DNA of 64,000 bases from contig CM043785.1 of assembly GCA_023974075.1 (NCBI GenBank), forward strand, positions 23,687,169 to 23,751,168. Direction: 5' to 3'. A model generated the notes under the pieces. That model was not told the origin of the DNA. It was given only the letters and a program-made list of their open reading frames with translations, and did no database searches. This document shows positions 1 to 10,642 of this stretch, piece after piece. Source of the DNA: Chaenocephalus aceratus (lineage: Eukaryota; Chordata; Actinopteri; Perciformes; Channichthyidae). Positions within the stretch are counted from its first letter, which is position 1. Each line of letters begins with the position of its first letter. The translations under genes and the position numbers were made by a program.

Positions 1-171
1 ATATACACAAAATAACCATTTCTCTCAAATATTGTTTTTTCAGATTTGTGAACAATATTTGAGAGAAATGGTTATTTTGTGTATATAGAAAATGTTTTAG
101 ATCTTTGAGTTCATCTCATGAAAAATGGGAGCAAAAACAAAAGTGTTGCATTTATATTTTTGTTCAGTGTG
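1..171. mobile_element. End of a fold-back DNA transposon/MITE, cut by the window edge
   Basis: Positions 1-36 and 51-86 are perfect reverse complements (36-bp arms, 14-nt loop at 37-50). The right arm continues to about 169-171, where the sequence ends in TGTTCAGTG, read inward on the minus strand as CACTGAACAAAAATATAAA. That terminus is one I associate with a common non-autonomous teleost DNA element; I cannot name the superfamily safely. The inner part is present twice in opposite orientation, so the other terminus should lie just left of the window, giving a hairpin element of roughly 330 bp. The palindrome is seen directly; the family and the missing half are inferred. Confidence 0.6.
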
Positions 172-2824
172 TATCACCAGACTTTTAAACATAGCTTTTC
201 TTCTAAAACATATCTGCAGTGACATTTTATTTTTCCTTATACTCTTGTAGTTAGTCCAACTAAAAGGGGCTCTTAACATATTTAACACCCAAGGATCAGT
301 TAACAAGGAGTACCACTTAGCCTCCTTTTGGTAGAAATCTGTTTCTGGCCCCAAATTCCATGTAATTTTAATACTAAATCGTTGGAGAACCTCTTAAGCA
401 GCAGAGACCACTACAACAGATTAACATTGCCAGTATTACTACTGAATTTGGCAGAAAAGTAGGCCATGAGCAATGATGATCTCAAGCAGCAGAAGCTCAA
501 ATGTGTATGTTGTTTGGCTAAACCTTTGCGTTGGGTAAGTGGTTGGGGTTTCAATCATCAAAGTGTCTCTAAACAAGACAGTACACGAGTTATGTTCTAA
601 ATACATATGTAAATCAATGTAGGTATGTATGTATAGCAACACCATGTGGCCATTCATAAAGCACTTTTTTTATCTGGCCGATAATTCTGAAGCATGGATG
701 CATGAATATAGCAACAACAACAACAACAACAACTCAGAGATTCACTTTGTGTTCATTATGCATACAGTATAACTCGCCACCAGCCACTCAGCATGACTGT
801 CTGACACTTCATCTTTTGAATAACAAAACAGACTATACAGACAAATATTAAAATTAATGATTAAAATAAGTGTGTGACCTTCTTGGAGATATGCATTCTG
901 AATGCCTTTTAGCTTGACTACACTTATTAGAGGTTTGTTTTTGGAGTTTGTGCTGCATTGGATATTGATTCAAAGTAATATATATTTGTCCTTCTTTTGC
1001 ACCCACTGACTTGAATACATAATCATACTTGTTAACATTTTAGTCCTCAAGCATTTGCATGACTTGTTAGTGTGTGGATTGAATACATCATTCACTTCTG
1101 TCTCTAATAGTGATTTATGGCTTACAGCCTTTAGTGGCTGATAAAAAATAGACAGCTCACTGGTCTGCTAATAATCTGCCCCTAATAGGCTACACATCTC
1201 TAACACTCTGTATACTCCAAAAATAATAGCGGGTATTGTAGACAGTATTCAATGTTACATGTCTAATATATGTCATTTGTAATGTAAAGCGCATTGAGCA
1301 TCTGGAAAAGCGCACACATAATTGTTATTGATTATTGTTAGTATGTAAACAAACCCTTCCAGGCTCCATGTTAAGATTTGAATCCTCAGCAGTAAATAAT
1401 GGCAAACTGTTATAAACAGAAATCTGGGTGTGATTGAGACACACAAAATCAAACATAAATCTTTCAAACTGTTTCTGTTTCTCTCGCCAACCGAATAAAA
1501 GTGGTATGGGTAATGTCTGAACTTTTTGTTTTTCTCCCCTTCAGCTCTTTGATAAAAGTCGCAATTTGTGAAACAGACAGACCTGTGAATGAAACCCTAC
1601 AACATTCATGTTTAATTCAGTATATTTATATTGCTCTAAAATTCAATAGATGCTGATAATTGTTATAGTTTACCAACTATAACACTGATTAATGTTTTCT
1701 AAACACACTTGAGGACTACACATTTCTGTACATGAGGCACAGGCACTTTTTTTAATTATATTTTTGTTTGACATGTAAACTCTGCACATCACATGTGGGT
1801 ATTAGTTTGATATTTGACTGATATGATCAGCCATGCACACTTGTTTTATTCAGCCCATGAGCCTCTAGCTGCTGCTCAAAAACACACTTGCTTAACGTGT
1901 AACCAGGTCATGCCACTCAGAACCATGTAGCATAATGGGTTTAATTATGAAAGACAGTCAGTCAACTCATTATGCAACATAATCGGATCTAATTCATATG
2001 ACGTGTTATTAGTCAGAATGTGGGGGTTTGGAATAAGTGAGTGGTGCTCAAGCTGAGCCTGGAGAATGTAATATCTAGATACAAAAAATAAATAAATAAA
2101 AAAGGCAATTATCCATATGTGTAGTTCATGTATATACATAAACTTTGTAAATGGCTTAATGCCGTTCTGTTTCATGATGCAAGTCCATTTGAAATAGGTC
2201 TGTTTCTGCCTGTGGGCTACTGGATAACAACCATAAGCTGAAAACTTAACTGATGTTGTTCAGTTGGGATTAAGGTTGTCAGTAGAACAGCAGTCAATCT
2301 TGCCTCCTGCTTAATCATTTATTTAAAATGTGTCATAATCATAGCCTTGGGTGCTGTTCCTGTGACCCAATGTCTATCTCTCAGAGGAGATGCAGTCATG
2401 ATGGCTGACAACATTTGCCATTCAAAACAGTCAGCATTATTGTAAGATTTCTTTTTTTTAAAAATAGGTTCCTTGATGATTACCTGGGTGTTTTCAGGCT
2501 CTATTTTATCTCTAAAATATTTTTATATTTGATGTTAGTCGGTGGCTCTGTTGCTTTTCTTGGACAAAGAGACACCAAATGTATTATATTAATGTCTCAT
2601 TCATGTCAGCGTGCACTTACCTTCAACATACCAAGGAAATAATGTATGTTTTCATTAATGCTGTTTTGGGGTATATGTCTGGATAGAACATATCCAGCAG
2701 GATTAGATGTCCAACCCTTCATCATGTAATTTATTTTATGAAGGACAGCCAAATATATTGTGTTGTTCGTGTGGCATTAGTTATCCATGTCCCAGACATT
2801 AATTAGGCATACATACACATAAGC
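172..2824. other. No gene recognised; A/T-rich unique-looking sequence
   Basis: Only short chance open frames occur, with no splice-framed or family-like protein. It holds a small (CAA)n array at 712-733 and otherwise nothing I can identify. Confidence 0.6.
712..733. repeat. (CAA)n microsatellite
   Basis: About seven uninterrupted CAA units. Confidence 0.9.
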
Positions 2825-3172
2825 CACGTTCACACCTCAGTACTTTTCCCACTTTAGTTCCAATATAGTTCTGAAATGTCGCGTTCACACCAAAAAGAGC
2901 CGGAACTAAAATTAGTTCATCAGAACCTTTTTACCCCCTTAAAAAGGTTCCGATGTCTGATTAGCTCGGCGGATTGCAAACCACGCCCGTGAAACTCCGA
3001 CAAGGTTTTGTGAAGCCGCCATTTTATTATCCTCACATTAGCATTATCCTCACATTAGCATTATTATTAGCCCAGTGCACAAACGCAGAGAGACTGACTT
3101 ATGGCATCACAAAATAAAACATGGGAGCGGTGGAGATGAGGAGGTGTCGGCGTTCTGGCGATTTACTCGGAA

Positions 3173-3219
3173 GGCTTCAGTAGAAGCTGCTGGGAGTCCC
3201 AGCAGCTTCTACTGAAGCC
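3173..3219. repeat. Perfect palindrome, 23-bp arms
   Basis: Arms 3173-3195 and 3197-3219 are exact reverse complements with a single-base spacer at 3196. It sits in the middle of the MITE and could extrude as a cruciform. Confidence 0.95.
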
Positions 3220-3390
3220 AGTCCCCAACTCCGGGGATTTCCGGCCGGGGACTTCGGGTGGCAGTATACGCCGTGAAGTTGTTTGCGGCCTGCCAGCAAA
3301 ACCAAAGCAGAAGAAGAAGTGACGTCAGCGGCTTAATTTGCCTTATCCTTCCCCAGGGACTTATTCCGGTGTGAACGTGATCTGTACTTA

Positions 3391-3420
3391 GTTCATGAGA
3401 ACTAAAGAGTTCTCATGAAC
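3391..3420. repeat. Perfect palindrome, 13-bp arms
   Basis: gttcatgagaact at 3391-3403 and its reverse complement at 3408-3420, with spacer aaag. It lies just inside the right end of the same MITE. Confidence 0.95.
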
Positions 3421-3452
3421 CTTTGTGGGAAAAGTATTGCGGTGTGAATGCA

Positions 3453-4299
3453 CCTGTAGATGGTGATACATACAATAATGGAAGATTCCATCAAACAATA
3501 TCTCTATTGATGTTTAAATAAGAGTTCAGAAATGCACCCACTGCCCTCACCCAGTCCACCTAGAAGCACCAGTAACACTCAAAAATAATTAGGGGTGCCA
3601 TTCTGAGCAATTATGGAATTTATTGGTCACATTGTCAGAATGATTTGGCCAGAGAGGAATGATTCAATTAATTCATCATGGGTCATTAGTCATGTTCTCC
3701 TTTGGCCAGCGGAAGAGGCAGTCCTGAAGGTACCAATGACCAGTAAAGTGGAGAGTAATGCAATTTGATTTTAGAGTTATTAGATGGTGAGAGAGAGAGA
3801 GAGAGAAGGAGAAAGAGACAGAAAGACTGACAGATAGACTAAGACAGACAGATGTAGTACCAGGACTAATACTTTCTCACTTTTTATATATGTATCTATC
3901 TATCTAACAATGCAAACAATGCCAAGCAAAGCGCAAGCACAGCTCTAACAGAAATAATTTAAAGCAAATATGCACCATTGACACCTGTCTCTTTACGATA
4001 AATTACATCCACTATCGTGCATCTTTTTGGCAGCAGGTGGGGACATATATATGCTGATGGCAGCCGGGATGCTCCCTGATGAGAGTTCATTAAACTCTGA
4101 TTACCTTTGCCCCAACTGTTCGTCCCCTCACCGGGGCAGGCAGACGGGCAGAGGAAAGTACAATACTGTTCTAAAACTGGCCTAAACAAGTTGATTTATT
4201 TCACAATGCCTGCCTTCCCTTTCATGACTTATTGTTAAGGATCTTCTGATATAATAAACAATATTTAATTGTATTTTACTCTGTTCTATGTACATGTGT
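3453..4299. other. No gene recognised; short GA array
   Basis: Contains (GA)n at 3789-3806 followed by purine-rich sequence and a short tatc array near 3893. No credible coding sequence. Confidence 0.6.
3789..3806. repeat. (GA)n microsatellite
   Basis: Nine uninterrupted GA units, then degenerate purine sequence. Confidence 0.9.
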
Positions 4300-4614
4300 A
4301 TAGACTTCTGCATTTACTTGGTAACTTACAACATTCTCTGCATTTTTTAGCTTATTGTATGTATTTATTTTCCTGACATGTATAAAGTTTACTTCATCTC
4401 CATTACTCGCACATTGGTCTGCAACATAATCTGCACTATTCTATTCTAATCCGTTTCTTCTTGCACTATTTTTGTTTTTTAATGTGTTTTATTGTTTTAT
4501 GCCTTATATAACTATGTTGCATATTCGGAGGAGCTCGGGACTTAAGATTGTCATGGCCATTTACACACTGTAGTGCATATGATAATAAAGCCTTTGCATA
4601 TTTGAATCTTGAAT
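4300..4614 (+). mobile_element. LINE 3' untranslated end with polyadenylation-like tail
   Basis: A T-rich segment with scattered 'gcactat' strings leads to GATAATAAAGCC and a tail with two near-copies of a TTGAAT(C/A) motif (ttgaatcttgaatatt). This layout matches 3' ends of teleost non-LTR retrotransposons and resembles the tail at 55640-55802 (..caataaac..cttgaaatcttgaaa). No coding remnant is visible, so this is a severely 5'-truncated copy. Clade is not resolved. Confidence 0.5.
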
Positions 4615-6748
4615 ATTATTTTTGTGAATTTTTGCAGGTTATTTTTAGGTCAACACACACTGTAAAATCAATTGTATGGCACATCAGAATTTCTGGGAAA
4701 TGTCTAATGACAATTAGTAAAGCCATGCAATATACAACACAAAAAAAAAAAACCTTTGATAGGAAAAATGTAAGTAGTAAGTAAGTGATTTACACGTCAG
4801 AGCCAGACAGTATATCCTCAGAAACACTGTGACCCGACTAGAATTAAAAGCTTTGACCCGTCAACAACCTCTTAGTAAGGAGGTCAGATTATATTATATG
4901 TTAAATAATGAAATCCTCATTAGTGTATGCTTGGTTAATCATGTAGCTTGCTGAGCCTGAAGTGCAGGAAAGTACTGGCAGGGTTTTTTTCTGCTATTTA
5001 TGATTGACAACAAATCAGTTTTACTCCAAGCCTGCTTTCCTTGAAGAGATAGCTAACATCACTGTCAATGTCTTAAAATAGTACCTTTGAGCAGCATTTT
5101 CAGCTATTTATTGGGACGCGAACAGTAACTGAGAAACTGGGCAAGCTACAATAAAAGATAATCCAAGCTATGTTTAGTACACACTGTTTTAAATCAGCCA
5201 AATGTGTTCAAAGTTGGAAACAACATGAGGCACTGCTTATTATGTTTATATATCCTGAAATCAATAAACAACCTAATTCTAAAAGAAAAATAAAACAAAA
5301 GGAAAGTTACGTATGTGTGCGAGTGTGTGTGTGTGTCTTTTTCTTCATTCTATATGTTCAGGTGCTGGACAGATGAGAAAAACACACATTTACTTTTGGC
5401 AATCAGGATTTAGTGGTGAGCATGTGGAGGATAATTAAGGCCTATTGGGCTCAGGCTTAAGCACACATGGTACTGTTAAGTGAATGCTTGAGATGTCCAG
5501 GCCCAATGAAACTTCTCATTTAGCTCCTGAGTCTAAAGGCACTCTACATCTCAATCTCCAGAGCCCTCCGAGGGGTCCTGCTGGAGCAACTATGATTAAA
5601 ACAAAAGTAATCCTCCGTTAGGGTAGAGCGAAAACTATCACAAATTCCCATTTAACAGAAGGACTGTGGAAACATGGCCAATTGCAAGCTACAGGCTTCA
5701 TACTTATATACTTTCATTTTAAGAACACATCATCAGAAGGTCTGCTGATGTCTGTGGTTAGAAAGGCAGAAATGACCAGTGATGACAACCCCCTTCATAC
5801 ACACGACCAACACATATCTGTGCCTCTTGCCCTGGAGCATGCCAACCTAGCAGCTGGCAGGGAGCTGATGAATGGCATACGACCAGCAGCTGAGGCAAAG
5901 CTGCTCCTCTTTCTACAGTGCAGGAAGTCTTGCTGAGTTGTTTTCCTATTTCTAGTTAGTCATCGCTAGGCACTGTACTTTAAATGTTTCTGCCTCTTAT
6001 AGAGCTTTTTAAATTAGTCTACTCTCATGGAACCAATCTCATCCAAGGATGTAACAAGGTGTTGTTGCATCAAGCATTTAGTCCAACTGCTGCAACCCCA
6101 CGCTCCCCTCACCATCAACCCATCCATTCTCCTGCTAAACAGTTTGCCCCCTTCGCCCTCCCAGTTGGCAAGTGTCCTCCATTTCCTCATTCCTTCCTGT
6201 TTCTCTGTGGGGCCTCCGTTCCTGCTGATGTCTGTGGTTTCGACCCATGGCGCAGCCCCCTCACAGCTAGATGTAGCTGAGCCATCACAGGCATCAAATC
6301 AGAGTAAAGAGCAATCGATAGCGTGCGGTCTAATGTTTATCAAAGCAACACACATCCATCTGCACTGTAGAGCAAAAACACTGCAGTGGTTAACATACAC
6401 AGAGGCTGCTGCTGTTGTCCTGGTTGTAGAAATGAGGGGGAGAGAGATTGTGTGAGATGCAGAGAGATGCTTATTTTTAATTATGCATTTAGTTGAAGCC
6501 GGGAATGCATACTGTGGGCTGTGTTCATGAAGGGAAAGTATAATGACAAGTCAAAATATATTTACTACCCCCCACAGAAGAACATATGTTTACACAGGGA
6601 CTAATTCACATTAAGATTATATCCCCCTAATTTCTTTTGAAACTGCAGTGCTTTGATCTTGTGTAGGGGGCAATTTACATTCAGATGCTATACTTTGGTT
6701 TATTTCGGAACAACAACGCTTTGAAGTTATGTGTCAGTGAAGATTGGC
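4615..6748. other. No gene recognised
   Basis: Short open frames near 5682-5936 and 5984-6455 have no recognisable motif and overlap in two frames of the same strand, as chance frames do. A brief GT array lies at 5323-5336. The segment 6290-6480 is more GC-balanced, but I see no exon signals. Confidence 0.55.
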
Positions 6749-6754
6749 ATTTAC
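6749..6754. repeat. Left target-site duplication (atttac)
   Basis: Identical to 11050-11055 and abuts the inverted repeat exactly on both sides. Confidence 0.75.
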
Positions 6755-7324
6755 TATGAGGGGCCGTGTAGGCCAACATTCAAACTCACCTTGCACACAC
6801 ACTACTGAAAACCTCTGGCCTTGCACACACACTACTGCAATACTCTCACATTCACTACTGAACACCTCACACACACACTACTGAAAACCTCTGGCCTTGC
6901 ACACACACTACTGAAATACTCTCACATTCACTACTGAACACCTCACACACACACAACTGAAAATTAAGCCTCACATATATTACTGAAAATTAACCTCACA
7001 CACACACAACTGAACATTAACCTCACACACACACTACTGAAAACCTCTGGCCTTGCACACACACTACTGAAATACTCTCACATTCACTATTGAACACCTC
7101 ACACACACATTACTGAAAATTAACCTCACACACACACTATTGAAATCCTCTCACATTCACTACTGAACACCTCACACACACACACTACTGAAAATTAACC
7201 TCACATACACGCAACTGAAAACATTTTACTGGAAGGTTCTTAGTAGGGAATGTGCATGTGTTTCACCTATGTGTGTGAGAGGGGGATTCTTGCTGTAACG
7301 GAAGTTATTGTAATGTAACAGAAC
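6755..7324. repeat. Left terminal inverted repeat of the 4.3-kb element
   Basis: The outer ~40 bp and the inner ~100 bp (7225-7324, through ctgtaacggaagttattg) have near-identical inverted counterparts at the right end. Between them, 6795-7222 is a variant tandem array of 23-30-bp units built on (ca)n plus ACTACTGAA. Units end variously in aacctctggcc, aatactctcacattc, aacacc or aattaacc. Confidence 0.85.
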
Positions 7325-7843
7325 TAACAAAGAACAATGCTGCAGTGATACAGTAGGTGGCGATAATGCTCGTCTGGTTGCAAGTTGCCATTAAAGAAGA
7401 AGAAGAACGAAAACAGAAGGTTGAATTGAGCATGGATTTATAGAGAAACAGCACCGCAGCCTTAGTCTGGACCCCGGGCCGAGCGGTCTACAAACTGAGA
7501 CGGTCTGGTCTATCGAGGTGTTCTTGTTTACATCACCTGGCGCAGCTCGTGATGTGGCCTAGCAAGTAACCCGTTAGCAACATGCACAGCTGCAATAAGC
7601 TAACAAGCTAATTGAGCCAGAACGTTTCCTTTTTTTTGTTTTAACATTTATTGAAGTAATTGATATTTCAGGCTGAGAGGACAATGGCCTGTTAAATATG
7701 GTTGATTAATTGTACTTCTAGCCAACAGATATGTTAGCATTAGTTAGTTAACAGTAAGTAAATATAAGACTAACCTATCTACTCCAGCTAGCCGGCTAAC
7801 CTACATTTGTTGCTCCCGGTCTGCACGTTTTACGTTGCTTAAG
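7325..7843 (+). promoter_or_regulatory. Promoter-like edge with a strong splice donor (plus strand)
   Basis: Inside the left arm comes gtaggtggcgataatgc, then ccattaaagaagaagaagaa. Next is a GC-richer, CpG-containing stretch (about 7440-7600, e.g. accccgggccgagcgg) that stands out from the A/T-rich surroundings. It ends in a textbook donor, cttaag|gtaagtg, with the exon boundary at 7843. This fits a 5' untranslated exon transcribed inward from the left arm. No TATA box or start site can be assigned. The function is inferred from base composition and the donor only. Confidence 0.4.
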
Positions 7844-8214
7844 GTAAGTGAACATGAAACTATTCAGCAAAACTTTCAATAATAATCTAAGGTATTGAGT
7901 TTTGGGATATTACTTGCATACAAATCTATAAATGCCTTCAGGTTTCTAAAATATACAATATGTGGTAAATTCAACAGTGGACCCAGCAAAGATTCACATT
8001 TTTGCATGATTTTAGTTATTGATTTGTTGCTGTTACTTAATTATACTTTTAATAAATTCAAGTCAAGCTTAGTTACATGTGATTGTAGCTAGTTAGTGCT
8101 CTTACCTGTGTGCCTCCTCCACAACCAGACTGTATTCAAACTCTTAAGTACCAGTTCTATCTACTTTAAACAATTAAAAAGACAAAATCAACTACATGTA
8201 TTGATATACAAATC

Positions 8215-8220
8215 TTTATT
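8215..8220 (-). terminator. Possible polyadenylation signal (minus strand)
   Basis: AATAAA on the minus strand, about 440 bp downstream of the stop codon of the putative minus-strand gene; another lies at 8352-8357. The hexamer is common by chance in A/T-rich DNA. Confidence 0.25.
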
Positions 8221-8494
8221 TTTGGGGCCTCTTCTTCTTTTAAATTAAACTTTCAGACGTGAGATATTGAAATACAGCAATAGTTTTGTCTATTTAAAAA
8301 AGAATGAGCCATTCCTTACAGTTAACTTCATATTTCTTATTGTCTAAAGCATTTATTACACACATTTCCCCCTCATATTCACAGTGTGGATCAATTGGGA
8401 CAGCGTGCAGAGACTTTGGGAGAAACCTCAGCGTGACGGACGTCCTGTCTGTGGGTTTGGCTGGAGAGGACTGAGGTGGAGAGGTCTTTCTCTG

Positions 8495-8534
8495 GGAGGA
8501 GGACCAGGCCTGATGGAGGAGGACCAGGCCTGAT
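8495..8534. repeat. Tandem duplication, 20-bp unit x2
   Basis: ggaggaggaccaggcctgat occurs twice head to tail (8495-8514, 8515-8534). It lies in a GC-richer patch (8390-8650) that is open in two minus-strand frames. A 20-bp period shifts frame between copies, which argues against strong coding constraint there. Confidence 0.9.
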
Positions 8535-8661
8535 GAAGAAACCACCTAACTGCATCTGTGAGCCCATACTGGGCACAGCTGTCACAAACAAATGATGGTC
8601 CTGTTTGACCTTCTGTTCACAATAAAAGAGTAGTTTCTTAGTGAATGTCATGTATTGGTCT

Positions 8662-10315
8662 TTAATCTGATATCAGCTTTTCCTTTTCTTCTGGCCCCTC
8701 TAAGAAAACGGTGAGGCAGTCGTGTCTTTCAGGCATGTCCTTTCCTAACAGAAATGACAAGAAACATCAAACCTATGACATTATTGCAGAGTAAGTGTGT
8801 TATTTATGAAAGAGGTGTTTGTTTATTTAGCGGCTGTAGAAATAAAAAACATTTTTATTTTAATGTGTTTTTTAAATTCATCACTTTGTACTACAAAGAT
8901 AATCAGATTATGAATGAAAAGTCTGCAGTTAATCAACATTAAAAGATATGTTATTATTAAATAATATTCAACTGTTATCAGAACTTAGTGTAAATGTAGT
9001 GTCATGCTGTTCGGTTGTCTCACTGCAAGAACCACTTTTACCACGTCTTGTAGAGACACATGGTACTAATTCTCACAATGTAAAATAATAATTTCCTTAA
9101 ATACATTGAAATGTGAAAGCTGATTATAGTTGTTACTTTATCTATTTAAACCAGAACGTTTCTCGATTCTTTGTAAAGTATGAAAGGAGTCTTTGTACCT
9201 TTTAGTCCATGCTGAAGTTCACTGATGTTAGAAATAGGTCTGTGTATCGTGGTCAGCATCCTCTGGTCTGTCTGCATCACCTGGAAACTTTAAACAAACA
9301 GATATATGAAAAGTAACAATGTGTTGGTCACAGACTTTTTTTACATGCAAATGTCATGTGATAATCTTTTTGTTATCCTTAAAAGTGCTGGATATCACAG
9401 CCCTTACTCTATCTTATCAGTTGGATTGTGTATTATTGTATAGTTGGGGTCCTTTTTATTTTACTGTTATTTTGGAATCGTTTTTCATGAGACAGTCAAA
9501 TGAAATATATGTCCTATGCCATATTCACATTCATTTGTAACACACATGTAAGGGTAAAAGACAAACATCTTTAACAAATGTAATGCAATGAATAAGCTTA
9601 ATTGTCACAGAAGCACACATAACGTCATATCTAATATTTAAACAAATAATTTCCTTGTCCCTAAAGCCTTGACTACGCTCTAGTCCTTAAAGGCAGGCAT
9701 TACGTTGTATGTTCACGTTCTGCTGCCACAATAAGTCGGTTTCTCCAGTGTAATGGTAATAAAATGCTAAGTAAGTATTGGTAATAATATTAATAAAAAC
9801 AACAACGTTTGGGTTCGTTCGTTTGATATGATGAACGTTAACCAGTAAGCTTCAATAATCAACTCCAGCTCAACAAACCATATTGCAATATCTACGTCAA
9901 CGTTATTTCTGGAACCAACTGGAAATGTGAGATTCATATTTTTAAGATACACAGATCTTATAGTGAGGTTAATCTCATACAGTACTCTGCTCTTCAACAC
10001 TAATGTGACGCTAGCTGTCTGCATCGTCGAGCATAGCTGTTTTAAATTAACAATACCAATGCATACAGTTACCTAACTAGCAAACTATCTAATGTACAAG
10101 CATGACCTTATTTTATCAACCTCACCGAGAAGTATTTTGTTCTACAGTATAATCTTTCTTAAGGATATACACTTCTCTATTATGTTTGAACTTGTATGCT
10201 ACGGATAGCATCGTTAGCACAGATGTAGCTTCGTCTCGCTCGTTAGCTGAAAAGCTAAAAAAACAAGTAACAAATAAAGTGCTTGAATTTCACTTACCGA
10301 ATAAACTGCATTCAT
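8662..10315 (-). CDS. Putative three-exon mini-gene inside the 4.3-kb element (~60 aa)
   Basis: Read on the minus strand. Exon 1 is ATG at 10315-10313 to 10298 (MNAVYS) and ends at the donor g|gtaagtg. Exon 2 is 9280-9199, after tttccag and before a good donor aaaag|gtacaaag; it encodes 27 residues starting VMQTDQRML plus one base. Exon 3 is 8744-8662, after tttctgttag, and encodes ...KDMPERHDC... to ...EKLISD and a stop at 8664-8662. The phases agree (0 then 1), and both joins keep the frame. Exon 1 lies in a GC-richer, promoter-like patch just inside the right arm. I do not recognise the product: exon 2 is mildly amphipathic and exon 3 is acidic at its end. Exons could be missing between 9281 and 10297. 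Exon 3 overlaps a competing plus-strand splice signal, so the model is tentative. Confidence 0.35.
8752..8790 (+). other. Possible small plus-strand exon
   Basis: The acceptor tcctttcctaacag| is followed by 39 bases and the donor gcaga|gtaagtg. It would encode MTRNIKPMTLLQ from an ATG at 8754. Both splice sites are strong by eye. It could pair with the donor at 7843. It abuts, on the opposite strand, the acceptor of the minus-strand model (8745-8747), and at least one of the two is likely coincidental. Confidence 0.25.
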
Positions 10316-10470
10316 GGACGGTCTGTTTGAACCGCAGAGCCATAAGATAAGTGCGATATTTCAATGAAGAATACTCCACCAGGCATCAACACAACAAACA
10401 CGTCCGAGTAGCAGCCTGGAGCTAATGAAGCTAACGGGGCTAGCAAAGAGACCACTAGCAGAGCAGTTTG
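10298..10470 (-). promoter_or_regulatory. Promoter-like edge beside the right arm (minus strand)
   Basis: A CpG-containing stretch (cgtccgagtag, ctaacggggctagc) next to the inner end of the right arm leads into exon 1 of the minus-strand model and its donor at 10297-10291. It mirrors the plus-strand arrangement at the left arm. Confidence 0.3.
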
Positions 10471-10491
10471 GTACTTCCGTTTCATTACAAT

Positions 10492-10603
10492 GACTTCCGT
10501 TTCATTACAATGACTTCCGTTACAGCAATAATCCCCCCACACACACATAGGTGAAACACATGCACATTCCCTACTGAGAACCTTTCAGTAAAATGTTTTT
10601 CAG

Positions 10604-10642
<39 letters not shown>

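Larger units (their letters stand above)
2825..3452. mobile_element. Non-autonomous DNA transposon (MITE) with nested palindromes
   Basis: The ends are inverted: 2825-2852 (CACGTTCACACC... to TTTTCCCAC) matches the reverse complement of 3425-3452 (TGCATTCACACC... to TTTTCCCAC) with about four mismatches. No transposase frame lies inside. The core is GC-richer than its surroundings and holds two perfect palindromes (3173-3219 and 3391-3420) and a short direct duplication (tcctcacattagcatta) near 3030-3062. Target-site duplication is not clear, so the superfamily (PIF/Harbinger-like or hAT-like) is undetermined. Confidence 0.75.

Noticed and set aside
5984..6455. Overlapping plus-strand frames of 98 and 142 codons
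   Set aside because: Two frames of the same strand are open through a C-rich stretch. No recognisable motif; most likely chance.
6795..7222. CRISPR-like regular repeats
   Set aside because: Units are contiguous variants with no unique spacers, sit in a vertebrate-type genome and are mirrored at the other end of a transposon.
8294..8651. Two overlapping minus-strand frames downstream of the mini-gene stop
   Set aside because: They share a 20-bp tandem duplication that shifts frame and have no splice link in phase. Described as sequence only, not as a gene.
10312..10548. 78-codon minus-strand frame across the right arm
   Set aside because: It begins inside the inverted repeat and runs through the promoter-like patch. 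The downstream ATG at 10315 with its donor is the better start.
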